DNA of 64,000 bases from Symbiodinium sp. CCMP2592 (Eukaryota > Sar > Dinophyceae > Suessiales > Symbiodiniaceae), in contig CAJNDT010003168.1 in the NCBI GenBank assembly GCA_905221615.1, forward strand, positions 181,923 to 245,922, in the 5' to 3' direction. Shown here piece by piece: positions 1 to 12,968 of this stretch; the stretch's first letter is position 1; each line of letters opens with the position of its first letter. The notes under the pieces were generated by a model. That model was given only the letters and a program-made list of their open reading frames with translations. It made no database searches and was not told the origin of the DNA. The position numbers and the translations under genes were made by a program.

Positions 1-41
1 CACCCGGCGCCCGGAACCCCTCGGCCAATCGGACCAGCTCT

Positions 42-659
42 TCACACCTCAGCAGACACAGTTTGGCCGCAGGCTCGGATGTCCTTCACCACAAGTCCCC
101 CACAGGCGCGGGTGCGCGCTTTTCGCAGAAGCGGTTTGAGCCTCCTTAAGGAACGTTGCCGTATCCTGCGGGACAAGACACATCTGGATGCACTGCGATA
201 ATGGATTTTCAAGATGAAGCAATGCCTGGGGAGCAGCTGCTTGAAGCACCGCATAGATGCCCTGCTGAATCTGCGGCAGCGGGATGAATCAACCGTCTCA
301 GCCAAGCCGAGGCTCATCGCCAAGTGTCTGAAAATGGCCTCTGGGTTAGGATCATCCAAGTGGACGAAGAGATTGCGGAGGATGTACCTGCAAAGGGTCT
401 GCACTGCAAGCGTGAGGACGAAGCCGCGTTGTAAGTACAGTAGGGCACTCGTACAAAGTGCGGCTCCAATTTTGTGGAAGGCATTTGAAGAATACGTCCA
501 GCGCCTGCAGCAGCTGCGGCAGCAGCTCAGAGCCCCATGCAGCCACAACTGCCGAAACCAAGTAGATGCCTCGCACACTGCAACCCGGATCTTGTCGTTC
601 GAGTCATCCAGCCGCTTCAGAAGTTCTGGGTAGACCTTTTCGAAAAAGAAAGCTCTCAC
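42..659 (-). CDS. HEAT-repeat protein, C-terminal exons (DNAAF5/HEATR2-like), fragmentary
   Basis: Minus-strand coding pieces that look like helical HEAT repeats. One frame carries YPELLKRLDDSNDKIRVAVCEA near 650-560; a second frame (about 576-440) carries LLQALDVFFKCLPQNW; the first frame resumes near 410-340 with LFVHLDDPNPEAIFRHL. A short GT...AG intron of about 60 nt could join the second and third pieces; the join between the first and second is unexplained and may be a frameshift. The LDD and HLDDP-PE patterns recall DNAAF5/HEATR2, a cytoplasmic factor for axonemal dynein preassembly, which would suit a flagellate. Assignment is from memory of the family, not from a search. It could be another HEAT protein or a decaying copy. 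Confidence 0.45.
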   Translation of the reverse strand: MRAFFFEKVYPELLKRLDDSNDKIRVAVCEASTWFRQLWLHGALSCCRSCCRRWTYSSNAFHKIGAALCTSALLYLQRGFVLTLAVQTLCRYILRNLFVHLDDPNPEAIFRHLAMSLGLAETVDSSRCRRFSRASMRCFKQLLPRHCFILKIHYRSASRCVLSRRIRQRSLRRLKPLLRKARTRACGGLVVKDIRACGQTVSAEV

Positions 660-956
660 TCTGGAACACAGTCAGCAGCACAACCAAAGGACCTCCAAAC
701 CCAAACACATAGCCCAGCAGGATTGCTGGCATCTAGGTCAACTTACCTAGCACGACTAGCGTCCAGCCATACTCACTCATTTCCTTGATTCCGACATCCC
801 TCCTCACCCGTGCCCGCGCCTCTCGGAGTTGCTCTCCGTTGATCTCGGCCTGAAACTCGGAGCTTGACCGTGCGGGGCGCTCGTGTGCGCTCGGGCAGCA
901 CTGGTAAAGTCGCGGTTTTGAGGACATGTGGAGACACGTCTAGACATTCTTGGTAA

Positions 957-1268
957 CTAGGGCCAGGCAGGACCGGGATTCAGATTTCGGCCTGCAAGTC
1001 TGCAAGGGTGCACGAGAGCACCAAGCAGGCGATCATGCGGTTGTCTGGCGACCTGGCTGCAAATGGTGGCAACACTTGCAGCCTTACCAATTTCCCTCTG
1101 AGTCAAGCGCCAGCTGTCGTCAAGGCAGCCCTTGAGGATTGGCATCAAGTCAACGAAGACCTGGCGCAAAGGGGCCATGGCCAGCAGAAACAGCCTGCAG
1201 CATTGCAGCATGCGCCTCGTTGAGAACTGCAGAAGGCACAAGATGGCGTCGGAGAAGTGAATGGACAC
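957..1268 (-). CDS. HEAT-repeat exon of the same minus-strand gene
   Basis: The minus frame contains LRQVFVDLMPILKGCLDDSW followed by RLTQREIGKAASVATICSQV, an amphipathic helix-turn-helix of HEAT type with the LxxCLDDS turn seen in DNAAF5/HEATR2-like proteins. It lies upstream (higher coordinate, same strand) of the exons at 42-659 and fits the same multi-exon gene. Exon ends are not resolved: the frame stays open past the likely coding part and degenerates toward both ends, as expected when introns are read through. Confidence 0.4.
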   Translation of the reverse strand: MSIHFSDAILCLLQFSTRRMLQCCRLFLLAMAPLRQVFVDLMPILKGCLDDSWRLTQREIGKAASVATICSQVARQPHDRLLGALVHPCRLAGRNLNPGPAWP

Positions 1269-1345
1269 AAACCTAAAAGCTGACCGGTATCTGCTGTCAA
1301 CGGCAAGCTCTGCCTGAGCGCCTCACCATGGCACCTCTTCGAATT

Positions 1346-1645
1346 TTACCGTTGGACTGTCCAGGCCTTATTGACATAAGGTCTCAAATCAGCATCAAAA
1401 CCAGAGCCGACGTTCCTCACACGCGCCCCCAAATTATCCACAGCCTCCAAGAGCAGTTTGGCAGCAAGACGCCTGAGGCTGCAAATCCACCAAATGGCTG
1501 GACGTTCGACTTCCATGCAGAGCTGCCGGCCGTCGAGCAACGGTAGAGCATGTGCTTTGAGGGCGCTAGCCAGAGCTTCGTCCTGCGGAGATGCATTCGA
1601 AATTTCAGCCGGTCGGGAACTCGCGCTGTGCCGATGCATTGACAT
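1346..1645 (-). CDS. Probable exon of the HEAT-repeat gene
   Basis: Two overlapping minus frames carry coding-like helical segments, ALASALKAHALPLLDG and RLAAKLLLEAVDNLG, between longer non-coding-like stretches. Position and strand match the neighbouring HEAT exons. No family motif is decisive here, so this is a position-based guess. Confidence 0.25.
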   Translation of the reverse strand: MSMHRHSASSRPAEISNASPQDEALASALKAHALPLLDGRQLCMEVERPAIWWICSLRRLAAKLLLEAVDNLGARVRNVGSGFDADLRPYVNKAWTVQR

Positions 1646-1689
1646 GAGGGCAACGATCTGGCATACTACGAAAGCTCATCGCACTTGAT

Positions 1690-4600
1690 GGTGCGTTGTG
1701 CAGATGCTTGCATGCAGAACTTTCTTGTCCAGACGGCTAGACACTTCAGTTGCTCGCACTGTCATTGTACATGACATTAACTGACGGCATATGCACTCCT
1801 ATTCTTAGATCATGAATTGCATTCTTGCTAACGCACCAAACTGCACGACGTGAACCATGAATCGAAGTCACAAGTTCAAGATTATGGAACATGAAACTCT
1901 AAAAAAAAAACACTGAAGGCACATTGGTGTTCAAGTACCTCATGTGGCCTCTTCGTTCACCAGGAAGTGGACCAAGCCCAAAAGGTCGACGCGAGCCGTA
2001 GCGCTGGCATCCTTGAAATTTGTTCACATACGTTCCCATCGCAGCCATGGCACGTCGACATACGTCGACGCCATCAGCAGACAAGGACACAGTTGGCTGA
2101 CCAGCACCATGCCGCAGTGCCTCCGGGCTCGCCTGACGTGCCAGCACTGGCACCAGGCCCCCAACCTTAGCTCGCACTCCATTGCAGGCTTGGGCGGCTT
2201 GGGCTCAGGGGCTAGGCTCTGAAATCCAAAATCGCTTGGGCATGTAAGTGGTGTGGCCCAGCACTCTGACCATTCAGCTTGCTTCAACCCATGTTCTGCA
2301 CGTGTACGCACAGCATCTTCGGCATCTGCTGTCAAGTCAGAAGCTCAGCGTCTTGCATGATCCGCAACTGCTGGACCAGCATTTCTGAGCCTGGGTTTTG
2401 AATTGAAGGTGCCCATCAAATGCATCGATCAAGACTTTCTGTCACGAGAGAAGCACAAGGTTGTAGGGGATGATGAAGCTGATTTACGGTTCTTGCCAGC
2501 ATGTTTCTGAGTGCAGCAGAGTCGCAAGGTCTCCAAGACGTGACGGTTTGGGCTTGCGTCCTACAGCGCAGAGAGCTTTTACTTCTGCTCCTTATGGGAG
2601 CACGATATGCTGTTATCATCGATGCTGCACAATCCTGACCCTCGACATATCTTGACACATGCTGCCGATGTTGCAATCTGCATTAGTACTTGCGCACCAG
2701 CTCTTTCTTGTCTTACAGTTCTTCTTGGACGATTCTGTTCGCCACGTCGGCTCGTATACTTCCGTTTTCAACATAGCAAGACACAGCGATGCTGCGCTTG
2801 TCAAGAGCACGCACTGCACATCCTTTCCGAACCCTGAACCGACTGCTGTCCTCCCACAACACGGCCTCTCCTCCCTGCAGAAGGTCGGCGAGACGAGTCC
2901 TGCGAAAGAACACGCACAAAACCGCGGCACAAAACAATTTTTGAGCTCCACTGCCTGCCGTCGTCAGCACGCAGCCCCGATGTACCACTCGTACCCCAGT
3001 GTACCCACCCCTTTTGTTCTTCCCGACAACCCTGACTACAGGGGAGACTTGCTGTGCAGGCGGGGGCCTCAGATGCTCCTCGTAAAGCTGCCGGCGCGAC
3101 CTGCAGGGAGAAAATGCGCCAGGCCGGTTCCGATTTTCATTCGGGCGCCCTGGGCCCTTCCTCAGGCCTTAGCCTTAGACCGGCCCTTGCACATGCCGAG
3201 CCTACCCAGGAGCTGCGACAAGTGCTCAATGTTTGCATCCACGATCTGCGCATTGCACTCCTCGAAAACTCAAGTTCCGGCGCCGATAGGACCGACAGAT
3301 GCAATTCGTCCTCACTGCTCTTCATCCGCAGGAGCAGGTCGAAAATCCGTGGCCAGTCTTCTATGCACGCCTCCCTGCCTGCGCTGCTGAAATTAAGACA
3401 CCGGATGACTCTCGGAAAATCAAGTCAGCGCTGTTGACAACTTTATCGACCTGCCTGCTTTCAGCAAGGATTCCGTGGCACCAAGTACAGATGTCAGCAA
3501 CTCGCTGTGAATGCCCTCCTCACGACGCCAGGTACGTGGCAGAAGCTGAGCATCTCGGGCATGAAACCATGAGAATGTTGTGAGAATGGGTGCTTCGCCG
3601 AATTCGCAGGAACCGCGCCTCTCGAGTCACTACCCACCCCATGCAAGGCATTCAGGCACGCACAGCCCAAAAATCCTCCAAGAAGCGCAGGGCCAGCTTG
3701 ACTTCCTTGGGCTTCAGGCGACGGCAGAAATCGTCAGTGCCAGTGCACCTCAGCTTTCTCAGCTTTGATCTTCTTGCCAGCGCTCGCCCGCGATGCTCCA
3801 CGTTGGATGTATGCGACAGGTACAAACTACCAGATCCGGTGTTCGTTCTGAATTCCGGCTCCCTCAGTCTCGGGGATCGACGGATGTATCAACCTCGCGA
3901 GCACCATGAAAACTTGCCGTCGCGACTCGGCCTGACCAGTCGCAGCAGCTGGAAAAACAAATGGCATCACAATGCGCAGGTTCTGGGGCCGCCACAGTCA
4001 TCGCAGCAAAGTTCTTGACCCCTGCCAGTACGTCCTGTAGCGCGACACAAGAGGCTGCTTCAGAGTGTTCGAGCTGTCGGAAACTTCTCCTGAACCGTTC
4101 GCGTCGTTTGGCCTTGAAACGTGCCAAAAAGCTCGCAAGATCTATGACTTCGTAAGAGCCTGAGCCGATGGCGACCTTGCTTGTCTTGCGGCCACAGCTC
4201 GTCAAAGGATGTGCCCTTGCGCTGTCCGCCTGGACACCCGCCGCCGGCCCCAGGTTCAACATGCGCAAGTCTAAGTCCTAAGTGGCAACTTCGCGATTTT
4301 GTCGGCCAGCCTTCGTGTTTGAGGCCCAGGTGCCTGCCCACTACTTCCAGTACCTAGGAGGCAGCAGCCAGCGCAAGAACAACCCACGTCAGTCTCTTGC
4401 ACGGGTTCCGACCAGCTCCGCATCAATGAAGACACCAACCATGCTCGCGCCTTCAGGCAAGGCGCAGCAAGGCGCAGCAAGGCGCGGCCGTGCCCAGAGC
4501 CCGCGACCAGGAGGCCGGGGTCCGCACTCAGCAGCGCGGCCTTGGCCACTTTCTGATCATCGTCAGCCTGGGCCTGGCAGTCCCCTCCAATACGTGGCCC

Positions 4601-6630
4601 CACGCACATTGTGAAGGCGCACTGTGCCTTGTACAAGTGCACCAGCACACCATCCAGAAAAGGCGCAACTTGCTGATTGGTGATGACCTTGCTGCTGGAG
4701 AATCTGGAAAAGCGCAGCAGCCGCAACGAGAAACACTCAACAAGCGAAGCTGTGGTGTCCACCAGCAGCACTTGCAGTAGTCTGGCCTCAATCAAAGAGA
4801 GTCAGGCTTGCACTGGGTGGCACTGAGGCAGCCGCCTTTGTGAGTGCTTCGGTCGTTATCCCACTTTAGCCATCGCCGGCAGAAGTCACAGACGAGGTAA
4901 GAGCGATGCTTGTTCGAGGCTTGGCATCCGGCCGCTGCTTCCCGGATATCTGTTGTCCACTGCGTCAGGTTCGCCAACACCTCGCAGGCACAGAAACATC
5001 AGCCCTGCGCTTCCTGATGCTTCTGGTCTTGCAGTGCCTTCCGCATGAACAACTAATTCGAACATGCCCTGCCCCTTTGCTTATGCAGCCTGAGGAAGGA
5101 CGCTTGCCAGATGATATCTCACCTGCAGAGGACTCCACTCGAAACTAAATAGATCGCCTTCAAGCACGGATGTCTTTGCATGAAGCAGTAGATGCATTTA
5201 GGCGGTGCTACATGACTGCAGCACTCTGAAGCACTCTGAGCCTGATCTGTGTTGCGAGTATCCCAAGTAAGCTGCCAGCATAGGTGGTGGTCAAAGCTGC
5301 TGGCAGCCGTCCGGCTGCGAATGGCTGTGGCCTACAGCAGCACGCGCATTAGTCAGGAATCGGCACCCAATCCAATGCTCCTGGCTCAAGTCAATCCATG
5401 CAATGCCATGCCATGCCATACCAGACCATCATCTTTGCCATTGGCCAACAATAGGTCTTCTGGGGAGATGGCAGAAGTGGCAACACAGAAGTATAGTCAA
5501 AGGCGGGTGCGACCTGCCACACCACAGTTCGAAAAGAAGTCGCAAGTGGTAGTCGTTCTAGAATCTACGAGTAACATGTTACGGACTGAGCATACCTGCG
5601 AAGGTTGCAGAGCAAGTCCGGGCAGCGGTGCAAGGAAACAAACAGAAAGTGCACCGATGCTGCATCGGTGCTGTTGCCCGGGCAGGGCCAAAAGTTCGAA
5701 GCATCGCAAGAGTTGAAGGGGGGGAGGAAATACCCTCAATATGGACTGTGAGGTCTAGCCGTCTAGCCATCTCTCTCGGGCCGTAGCCGTAGCCGGGCTC
5801 TGACTCGATTGCACCTCGGGGTCTTTGCACTTCTGGTTGACCTTCTCCTGCATCGCTGGGGTGAGCTGGCTGCACTTTCTGGGAGATTGCAACATCCTCC
5901 AGGACCGTGGTGTTGTCGGGATCCTCGCTGTAGCCAGCCTCCATGAATACAGGTTCTAGTTCTCCATGCAAAATCCAAATCATCTCGAAGTTGGAATCAG
6001 CAAGTCTGCCGTGCGTGTCTGGGAATCAAGCAGCTTCAGGCATGGGTGCCTTGTTCTCCCTTGCCTCCTTCGCTTTTTGCTTGGCTTCCTCCACTGCATC
6101 AACATTACATTCACAACAGTAATGCCACCTGCTGGTGGAGAATGTCCTCCCGCTCTCGCTCTCTCTGCGCCCGCTTGAGCAGCACCTGTCAGAAATATCG
6201 CCACAAGGCAACGGAGTGCAACGAGGTGCTTCCATGTCCTCTTGTGTCCCGCCTCGTGCTTTAACGCAGCCACGCGCTCAAGACCACCAAAAGCAACTGC
6301 ACCAACCTGTGATACGAGGGACCGGACGAGAACGCAGACTCAAAGTCGATACGCCAAAGCCGGGGCGCCAAAGCACAAGTGAGGGCAACAGTAGCAACTT
6401 CTGCACTCGCGGCCTGTTCAGCCTCTTCATCCGAACAAACGCCTTCGTCAAGCAGTTGCAGACCACAGGCGTGGATCCCGGTTCCACACTGGGCAGACCT
6501 AGTAGGAGAAGAAGCAACCGTGGTTCGAACTTGTCGAAACCTTCCGGCCTCAAAAGCAGATGGTGAACAAACGTAACGCTGTCGGCGATTCCCGGTGCAT
6601 CGAATGATGTGAGTAAGGTGCAGGCCCATC
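1690..6630. other. Intron-like or intergenic DNA without a confident gene
   Basis: Only short frames in all six phases. A few minus-strand stretches have coding-like composition (for example about 4,270-4,290 to 4,790, starting MIEARLLQVLLVD, and about 5,900-5,983, starting MIWILHGELEPVFMEAG) and could be exons of the HEAT gene, but nothing is identifiable. No mobile-element ends were seen. Confidence 0.4.
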
Positions 6631-6631
6631 A

Positions 6632-6940
6632 TCATTCAAGTTGCTGACCAATGGAGCTCGAAAGCTCAAGCCTTTCAGCAGCCACCTGCGAGCGAAGTCT
6701 CAAAATTAACAATCCCAAGCACCAAAACACGGGAAAGGGATCCAAGGGATTCCCGTCCTTTCCAGAGTTTCTGCGAGGCTTTGCCGGACGCCAGGTGTCC
6801 TCGCATGCACTCAAGAACTTCCAAAGACTCTCGCATGAGTGCTCCATCCTGTCGCCAAGAAGTGCATTGAGATGTGGGAGTATGTCCTCCACGTGTGGCA
6901 CAAAGTGCGCAGCAAAGTCCAGCATGTCCAGCACTCTCAC
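6632..6940 (-). CDS. Possible HEAT-repeat exon
   Basis: The N-terminal half of this minus frame reads VLDMLDFAAHFVPHVEDILP then HLNALLGDRMEHSCESLWKF, two amphipathic helices consistent with a HEAT unit; the rest looks like intron read-through. Same strand as the flanking candidate exons. Supported only by helix pattern and position. Confidence 0.3.
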   Translation of the reverse strand: MRVLDMLDFAAHFVPHVEDILPHLNALLGDRMEHSCESLWKFLSACEDTWRPAKPRRNSGKDGNPLDPFPVFWCLGLLILRLRSQVAAERLELSSSIGQQLE

Positions 6941-8113
6941 TCAGTGTACTGTTCGCTCCCACATTGCAGAGCTATCAGAAAGGTGTCGAGGCTTGTGCAA
7001 CAACTGAAACGCAAGCCTTAACTTCACATTGACATGTGGCACGGATGCTACAGAGGCAACGAAAAATGTGTCAAAACCGCGAATGGGTTGCGGCAAGCCT
7101 CCATGTGGTCCATCATTGGAGCTTCTTGCAAAAGCAAGGCACCGATGCTCTCAAGCGTTGCTCTTCTCACCTGACCAGCTCAGGCTATCCGTCACGGCAG
7201 AGGCTATGATGGGAGCGTCATCGGGCGGTGCAGAGATTGTCGGAATTTCTTTCTGTTGGGGAGAATGGCACTGGTGTCTCCTGATATGTCCGAAAGCTGG
7301 CTCATATCGGCCTCATTCGTGCCTTGTCTACCTTCTCGCGAAACTCCGAAGGCCAATGGTGTGTGACAGTGTGGGTTGCCCGAGTTGATCTTTCGTGTGC
7401 CATCTTCCATGCTGATTTTCCTGAGGCTGACAACGCCCCCACCCCCTGCCAGCGATGCTTTACTGGGACCTTCTCACCCGACCTGAACGAGATCGAAACT
7501 GGCTAGGCTGCTAGGGCTGTGATGGTCAGCGGAAACTTATAAAAAGGCAGTCGGAAACACTCGGCCAGCCGAGAACACGGTTCGACACTTCAGCACCGGA
7601 CTCCTAATGCAGCATCTGTTGCACCGTAAAACGAAAAGAGTCGAAGGTATACACCTTGCGAGTGTGATGACAGATGTTCGTCGCTCGGTGTCCTGTAGCC
7701 TTATCCAACGGAACAAGGGTAACAACATGAACTGCTGTACCCAAAAGCACGTCGTGCATCATCGAACTCCAAATCCATGGTACAACATCGAAAACAACAA
7801 AAGACCTTGTCTTGAGCGCACACGCAGCTTCGAAAGGGCGGACTCTGAAGAAGGGATGCAGCCTTCCACTGCTGATGTTTCAGGTTGGCCAGAAGCGACC
7901 CCACCTTGGCTTTGTTCACAATCTTCACGTGGCTCTACGCCCTCACATGTCACAGCGTTTGTCTGTTCACTGCTTAGGGCTTATGGACTTCCATGCTGAA
8001 ATTGGAAGCTGCCTACGACAGCCAGGGACGAGGCAAGAGGACCACATGCACGGCTGACTCGCTCTGCCTCAAAGTACTGGCTCACCTGCTTTGGTGGCAC
8101 GGTCGGGGGGTGC

Positions 8114-8440
8114 TCAACATGGGAAGCTCCCGGCTGCCTTCTTAGTGATCTCGCAGCACTCCTTCTTTGCGTCAGGGCAGGTGTCCGTCAAAGCCTGACA
8201 CGCGCAGGAGAATAGGATTGCAGCGGCTCGCCGAAGCAAAGAACATCTGAGCATCCGCATCTGCAAAGAACCATGCGAGGCGGAGCCTTTGAGAGTGCAT
8301 CCAGGACGTCGCTCGCAAAAGGACTGAGCCGCTCCTGAAGTCGGGAACACCCGGAACACCCGCATCCACTCCAGACGGAGGGTGTTCAACGTTTGTCGGA
8401 GCTCCTTGCAGAGATCGAAGAGGTGGCTCAGAAGTCGCAA
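8114..8440 (-). CDS. Possible HEAT-repeat exon
   Basis: The C-terminal part of the minus frame contains CQALTDTCPDAKKECCEITK, which matches the common HEAT-repeat pattern (ALxDPxPxVKxxCCxxI). The N-terminal part (LLSHLFDLCKELRQTLNTLR) is also helical but may be a separate exon. Consistent with a long intron-rich minus-strand gene across the first 12 kb. Confidence 0.35.
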   Translation of the reverse strand: MRLLSHLFDLCKELRQTLNTLRLEWMRVFRVFPTSGAAQSFCERRPGCTLKGSASHGSLQMRMLRCSLLRRAAAILFSCACQALTDTCPDAKKECCEITKKAAGSFPC

Positions 8441-8629
8441 CGCCTCACAAGGGTGCTGGATGCTGCTAGGCTGGGCATCGTGGGCTGCAGCACGTCCTCG
8501 AGCCGCAACTCTTCGCTCTGCTCAGGAAAAGGGTGGCCTGGGCACAAGGCAATCCAACTACATGAAGTCCAGCAGCAAAAGCCCTCGAAAGGTGCAGTGA
8601 TGCAGCCAGGCTTCTTCTAAATCTGCCTA

Positions 8630-11600
8630 GCAGAGCCGCCAGCAACAGCCTGGAAGGACTCTGACTCTCCGATCAAAGTCGACAAAACAACCACCCTGCA
8701 CGCATTGCACGCTGCACGCCCTTACCATTATCCTCAGCAGCCAGCGGGAGAACATTCTCCAGATCTTGCACCTGGTGTACACAAGTACTTGCTGACAAAC
8801 TGCTTCCATCAGAGATACGACCGCACGACCAGGGCAGCAACCGGCAACAGATCTGCAAAGCGTAGCGTCATTGACAGCGAAACTTCGCGACACTTCTCAC
8901 CCTGATCGGCGAACCTGGCGCATGAAACCAAACCGCTTGCTGAACCACCGCCACCTGTATGAATACAGCTCTTCCTAACTTATGCTCTGCACTTATGTGA
9001 CTTATCGCTCATGGCGCTTGCACTCGCTCTTTCGTGTGAGTCACCAATCAAGCCGCTGCCGCATTCTGAATAGAGGCTTGTGCAGCTCCTCCAGAAAGAC
9101 TCTTCTGACATACTCTGGCGAGGCCTTGCTGCCTCAAGGTTCACCCCACCACAAGTAGAATTGCCCAGATCAGTGAAGACAAGATCACAATGAAGAGACG
9201 GGTAAGCGCACGACTGCTCAGCAGTGCCTTGTCCTTACCGAGGCTGTATTCGACCCAACTGTCTTGCAGCTTCAACACCATTTCCTCCTCATGAAGTCTA
9301 GCCCTGGCCGGCTGGCCTAAGCCTTCGAGCTATGCGGAACAAGTTCTGAGCAGTGGAGTCAGTTTTGGACAAGCAAGTCTTGGCCAGAACACAACCACCA
9401 GGTGTGCAAAGACCGAGTAGTTCTGCACAGGTGACAAAACGTAGTCTGCACTTCGGAATTCTGCCGAGGCCGGAACGAGCTTGACTATGGCTCCTCTTCT
9501 GACTGCCCGGTCGTTGTCTGTGAGACCTGCAGCGAGTTACTGCTCCCGACTGAAAGTAGGACTTTGACTTTGACATGCTCAAGTTGCTGGACATCTGCCT
9601 GATGCATCTCGACCATGCAAAACGAGGCCCAAACAGTTTATGTCTCTCCGAACAGTAAGCAGGAATTCCTGCACAAGATGATTCACAATCAGAAGCAGAG
9701 CTGATTTTCCGAACAGTTGAGGAACACGGAGTAGAGTAAAGTGGTCCTTGAATGAGCTTGAAGTGTGACGTCGTGCAGGGTCGGGTCGAACGTTGTGAAA
9801 TGGCCCAGGTTGGTGTGTGGTGGGAGGGTGGTGAAGTGCCGTTGAATGAAGTGCCGTTGAGCCATCGGTGTCCTCAGCTAATCCATGAGGGAGGCCGACC
9901 GGAGCCTTGAACAGCCTGCAGGGACCTTGGAGGGGGCCTTGGGTGGCAAAGATACTTTGCGGATCGTATCGTGCCGCAAGGATTTGAAGCTCTTGTGCAA
10001 TATACTGTGCTGGCTAACTGTATGTCATTCAAAAGCCCTACGAGTATGTGGAACTCATAGTAAGTCCGAGAAGGCCCGTTGACAAAAACTAGCGGCCCTT
10101 GGATAATCAGCGAGTAGATAACCAGTCAGCTCTAGTGTGTAGTGATGTAGCACACGCTAACCATTGCTGAAACCGCCAGAAATACTGACCATACAACAAG
10201 CGAACATGTGCGTGTGCATGTGTCTCTGTGTGTGTGTGTGACAAACACCACTGGAGTGACTCTCTGGCGAAGATCCAACATATTCCAACATGAGCGACTA
10301 TGCCACTGCTCACCAACAAAGGGACCCCTGACAGCTCAGTGCGTTGTCTAGGCAAACGTCCTGGTAGCCGTCCATGCTTCGGCAGCCAAACCTTTATGGC
10401 AAGCGGAACGTAAGGGACTTGTAGATGCACACATGCTTCCTGCTGCATGCCATAACCACTCGCCAACTTGCTAAGGCAAGCGCTGCTGCACCGAACAACG
10501 AATCTGCGAATTCTTTGTTAAAACTCCAGCTAGTGGTATACGCGCGAGTGTGTTGAAGCTTCTACAGCCGCTGGGTATGGGGTGGCTTGCTAGCGCCGGA
10601 CGCTTGACGATAAAATCCGACAAATGCTGAAGAACGTCTGAGACATGGCTATTTGTCGTTCGTATTGGTGTTGCGAGATGATACCAAAAGTCTGTCTCTG
10701 AACGGACGTGTGCGTGCGGGTGCGTTGCAGTGACCCTTACCTTATGTCTGGTAACATGGATGCGCATGTGTCGCTGTAAGCTGGGGAAGTGGAAAAAACA
10801 GGGTGGGCATTCTGGAAGACATCCCGACATCATCGGTGACAAAGGCTTTGACCACGCCCAAAGCGTTTGGTTTTGCGAGACCTTGGCTCTGAGCCTCGAA
10901 GTCTTGTCTGGCGCTTTGTGGCACTTTGGCCTGCGACTAAAGTGGGCGAAAGAAGACCTCCGCCTTGATGTTGTTGACGAATCGGAAGGGAAGCCTCGAC
11001 TCTCTACTTCCATGCAAAGTCACAACAGAATCCATGCAAAGTGGCACAGCCAGGCGGCCAGGATCTGTACAAGTCTGTTCCGACGTCCACCAGCAGCACA
11101 CCAGCTAGGCTGTAACCATTGCGCTCCTCGGTTGGGCTTCGTGCGCGGGCCCGGGGCCCCGAATACCACAGCATACCACAGCAGAGGGAAGCCAGGGAGT
11201 CGAACGCTTGTAAGGAGCAGCTGAGGCTCCATTAATTCTATGAGCTGCTGCGTGTGGTCCTTCTGTGCACCTTCGGTTGTACCCGCAGATGCTCGCAAGA
11301 TGTCGATTGGATGTTTCGGGGCTGTCAAGCTGCCAGCACTTGGGTTCTCTGTCGTTGAATTCTAGGATTGCGAATCCCATCTTGGCGGCCTGGGCATTGA
11401 GCACTTCACTCATTGACCAGGTTCCATCCTATCTAGTTTTTTAAACATCAGAGGAGCAGGACCAGTGCCACGATCTCCACGAGACCAAGTTTCGGCGCAG
11501 ATCTGCTGCGAACTTGCACCTTCAGGTGCCAAACCCGGGGTCTGTTTGCAGAACCCGTCATTCAACCAACGATCAACTTAGGATGTTGTTGGCTCTCAAT

Positions 11601-12488
11601 CTTCAAATTCCGCTTACCCTTTTCCAGAGAGGATTGGGTCAGGTAGTTTGACACCTGAAGGGAATCTAGCAGTCGAAGGACGCAAAGCGTCTACAGATTC
11701 CTGGAAGTCAACCTTGGCCCAGCTGCCGAAACCCACATGTCTTGCAAAACATGGAACACGAGCTGGTGGACGTATGCTACATGCTACAACTTCGGTGTTG
11801 CGAGGACTCGCCTGAAAAACACTACAGCCTGGGTGCAGATGCTTTTCGGCCTTGATTGGTAAGTTCCCACTTGAACCAGGTCGACGTCCACGTCTTTGAA
11901 AGGAAGCTGCGCCAGAACCTCTGTGAGCTGTAGAATATCAGGGAATTCTGTAAGCAGGAGTCACATCAGCGCAGTCGCGTGATGTGGGGCCACAGGCCCA
12001 GGTGTCTTGGGGGTTAGCCCAGGTACCTAATCTTCGTCCCTGCAACCCGAAAGTTTGGGTTTTGCTCCCCCTGCCCCGCCCCCCCCTGCCTCCCCCGCAT
12101 CCCCTGCACCTCCTCCCTCCCGCTTCTGCAACCGCACTGCTCTTTCACATCGCAGAGCAAGTCGATGAGTTCTGTCACAGTGCTGGTCTCCGGCAAGCCG
12201 AGGCGGGCGGCGTAGTGCTAAAATTGGAATTGTACAAGTAGGATGTTTATTGGATTGTGTATGGGATTTGCCGATATTTGTAAGACTTTCAGGATATTAA
12301 GGATACTTTATCAATACTACATAGTTTGATTGTCTTGTTCAGGGTTTTAAGGGTTTAGGATACAGGAGTACTGGGTTCAGGAACCCAAAACCTGCTGCAC
12401 TTGGGCCTGAGCTGAGTCCAAGAGGCTCTCAGGAACGCCTGACAGGCCGTGACTCTCACTGCTGACAACATGCTTGACAAGCGACATG
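8630..12488. other. Intron-like DNA up to YR element 1
   Basis: No confident gene. Short coding-like minus pieces occur at about 11,340-11,413 (MSEVLNAQAAKMGFAILEF) and 12,130-12,196 (PETSTVTELIDLLCDVKEQ). They could be further exons of the HEAT-repeat gene. Short GT and CA simple repeats occur near 10,200-10,240. Confidence 0.35.
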
Positions 12489-12623
12489 ACACGCTCCCTA
12501 CACCGCAGCCTAACAGCATCAAGTTCCACGCGCCCGTGACCTTCCTTTTACAAGAATGCACACTGGTCGCAGGCAGGCGGCGCAACGAGGTCGCAACTTC
12601 TAAGCTGCTGGCCTCGTGCACCC
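12489..12623 (-). repeat. Split direct repeat B2 (terminal) of YR element 1
   Basis: Identical by eye over 135 bp to 12,771-12,905 (offset 282). In minus orientation it closes the 3' end of the element. A 50-bp segment (12,624-12,673) separates it from A2. Confidence 0.85.
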
Positions 12624-12673
12624 CACCTGCTAGACGTCTTCGAAGCTTGGAAAAGAATTGGGTGGCGAGGGTG

Positions 12674-12770
12674 GGCTTTCAAAAGGCAGGCACCCCCCTG
12701 CCCAACCCTAGCTTGCGCGGCTGCGGAAGCGGTCGCAGCCGTGTCATTACGTGCACACGTGCACTACAAG
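12674..12770 (-). repeat. Split direct repeat A2 of YR element 1
   Basis: Identical by eye over 97 bp to A1 at 20,424-20,520. It contains a 7-bp-stem hairpin (GGCTGCG...CGCAGCC) and a tandem ACGTGCAC octamer. It abuts B1 directly; that B1/A2 joint should equal the head-to-tail junction of a circular intermediate. Confidence 0.85.
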
Positions 12771-12905
12771 ACACGCTCCCTACACCGCAGCCTAACAGCA
12801 TCAAGTTCCACGCGCCCGTGACCTTCCTTTTACAAGAATGCACACTGGTCGCAGGCAGGCGGCGCAACGAGGTCGCAACTTCTAAGCTGCTGGCCTCGTG
12901 CACCC
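12771..12905 (-). repeat. Split direct repeat B1 (internal) of YR element 1
   Basis: Second copy of the 135-bp B repeat, lying between the end of the pol ORF (stop near 12,969) and A2. Confidence 0.85.
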
Positions 12906-12968
12906 AAAGGTGCGACGACTGCGGCCCTCAACCATAAAATTCGCACCTGAGGCCCTCAGCCCACAGAC

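Noticed and set aside
12449..12937. 162-codon plus-strand ORF containing an internal duplication
   Set aside because: It is a read-through of the B and A repeats of YR element 1 on the wrong strand.
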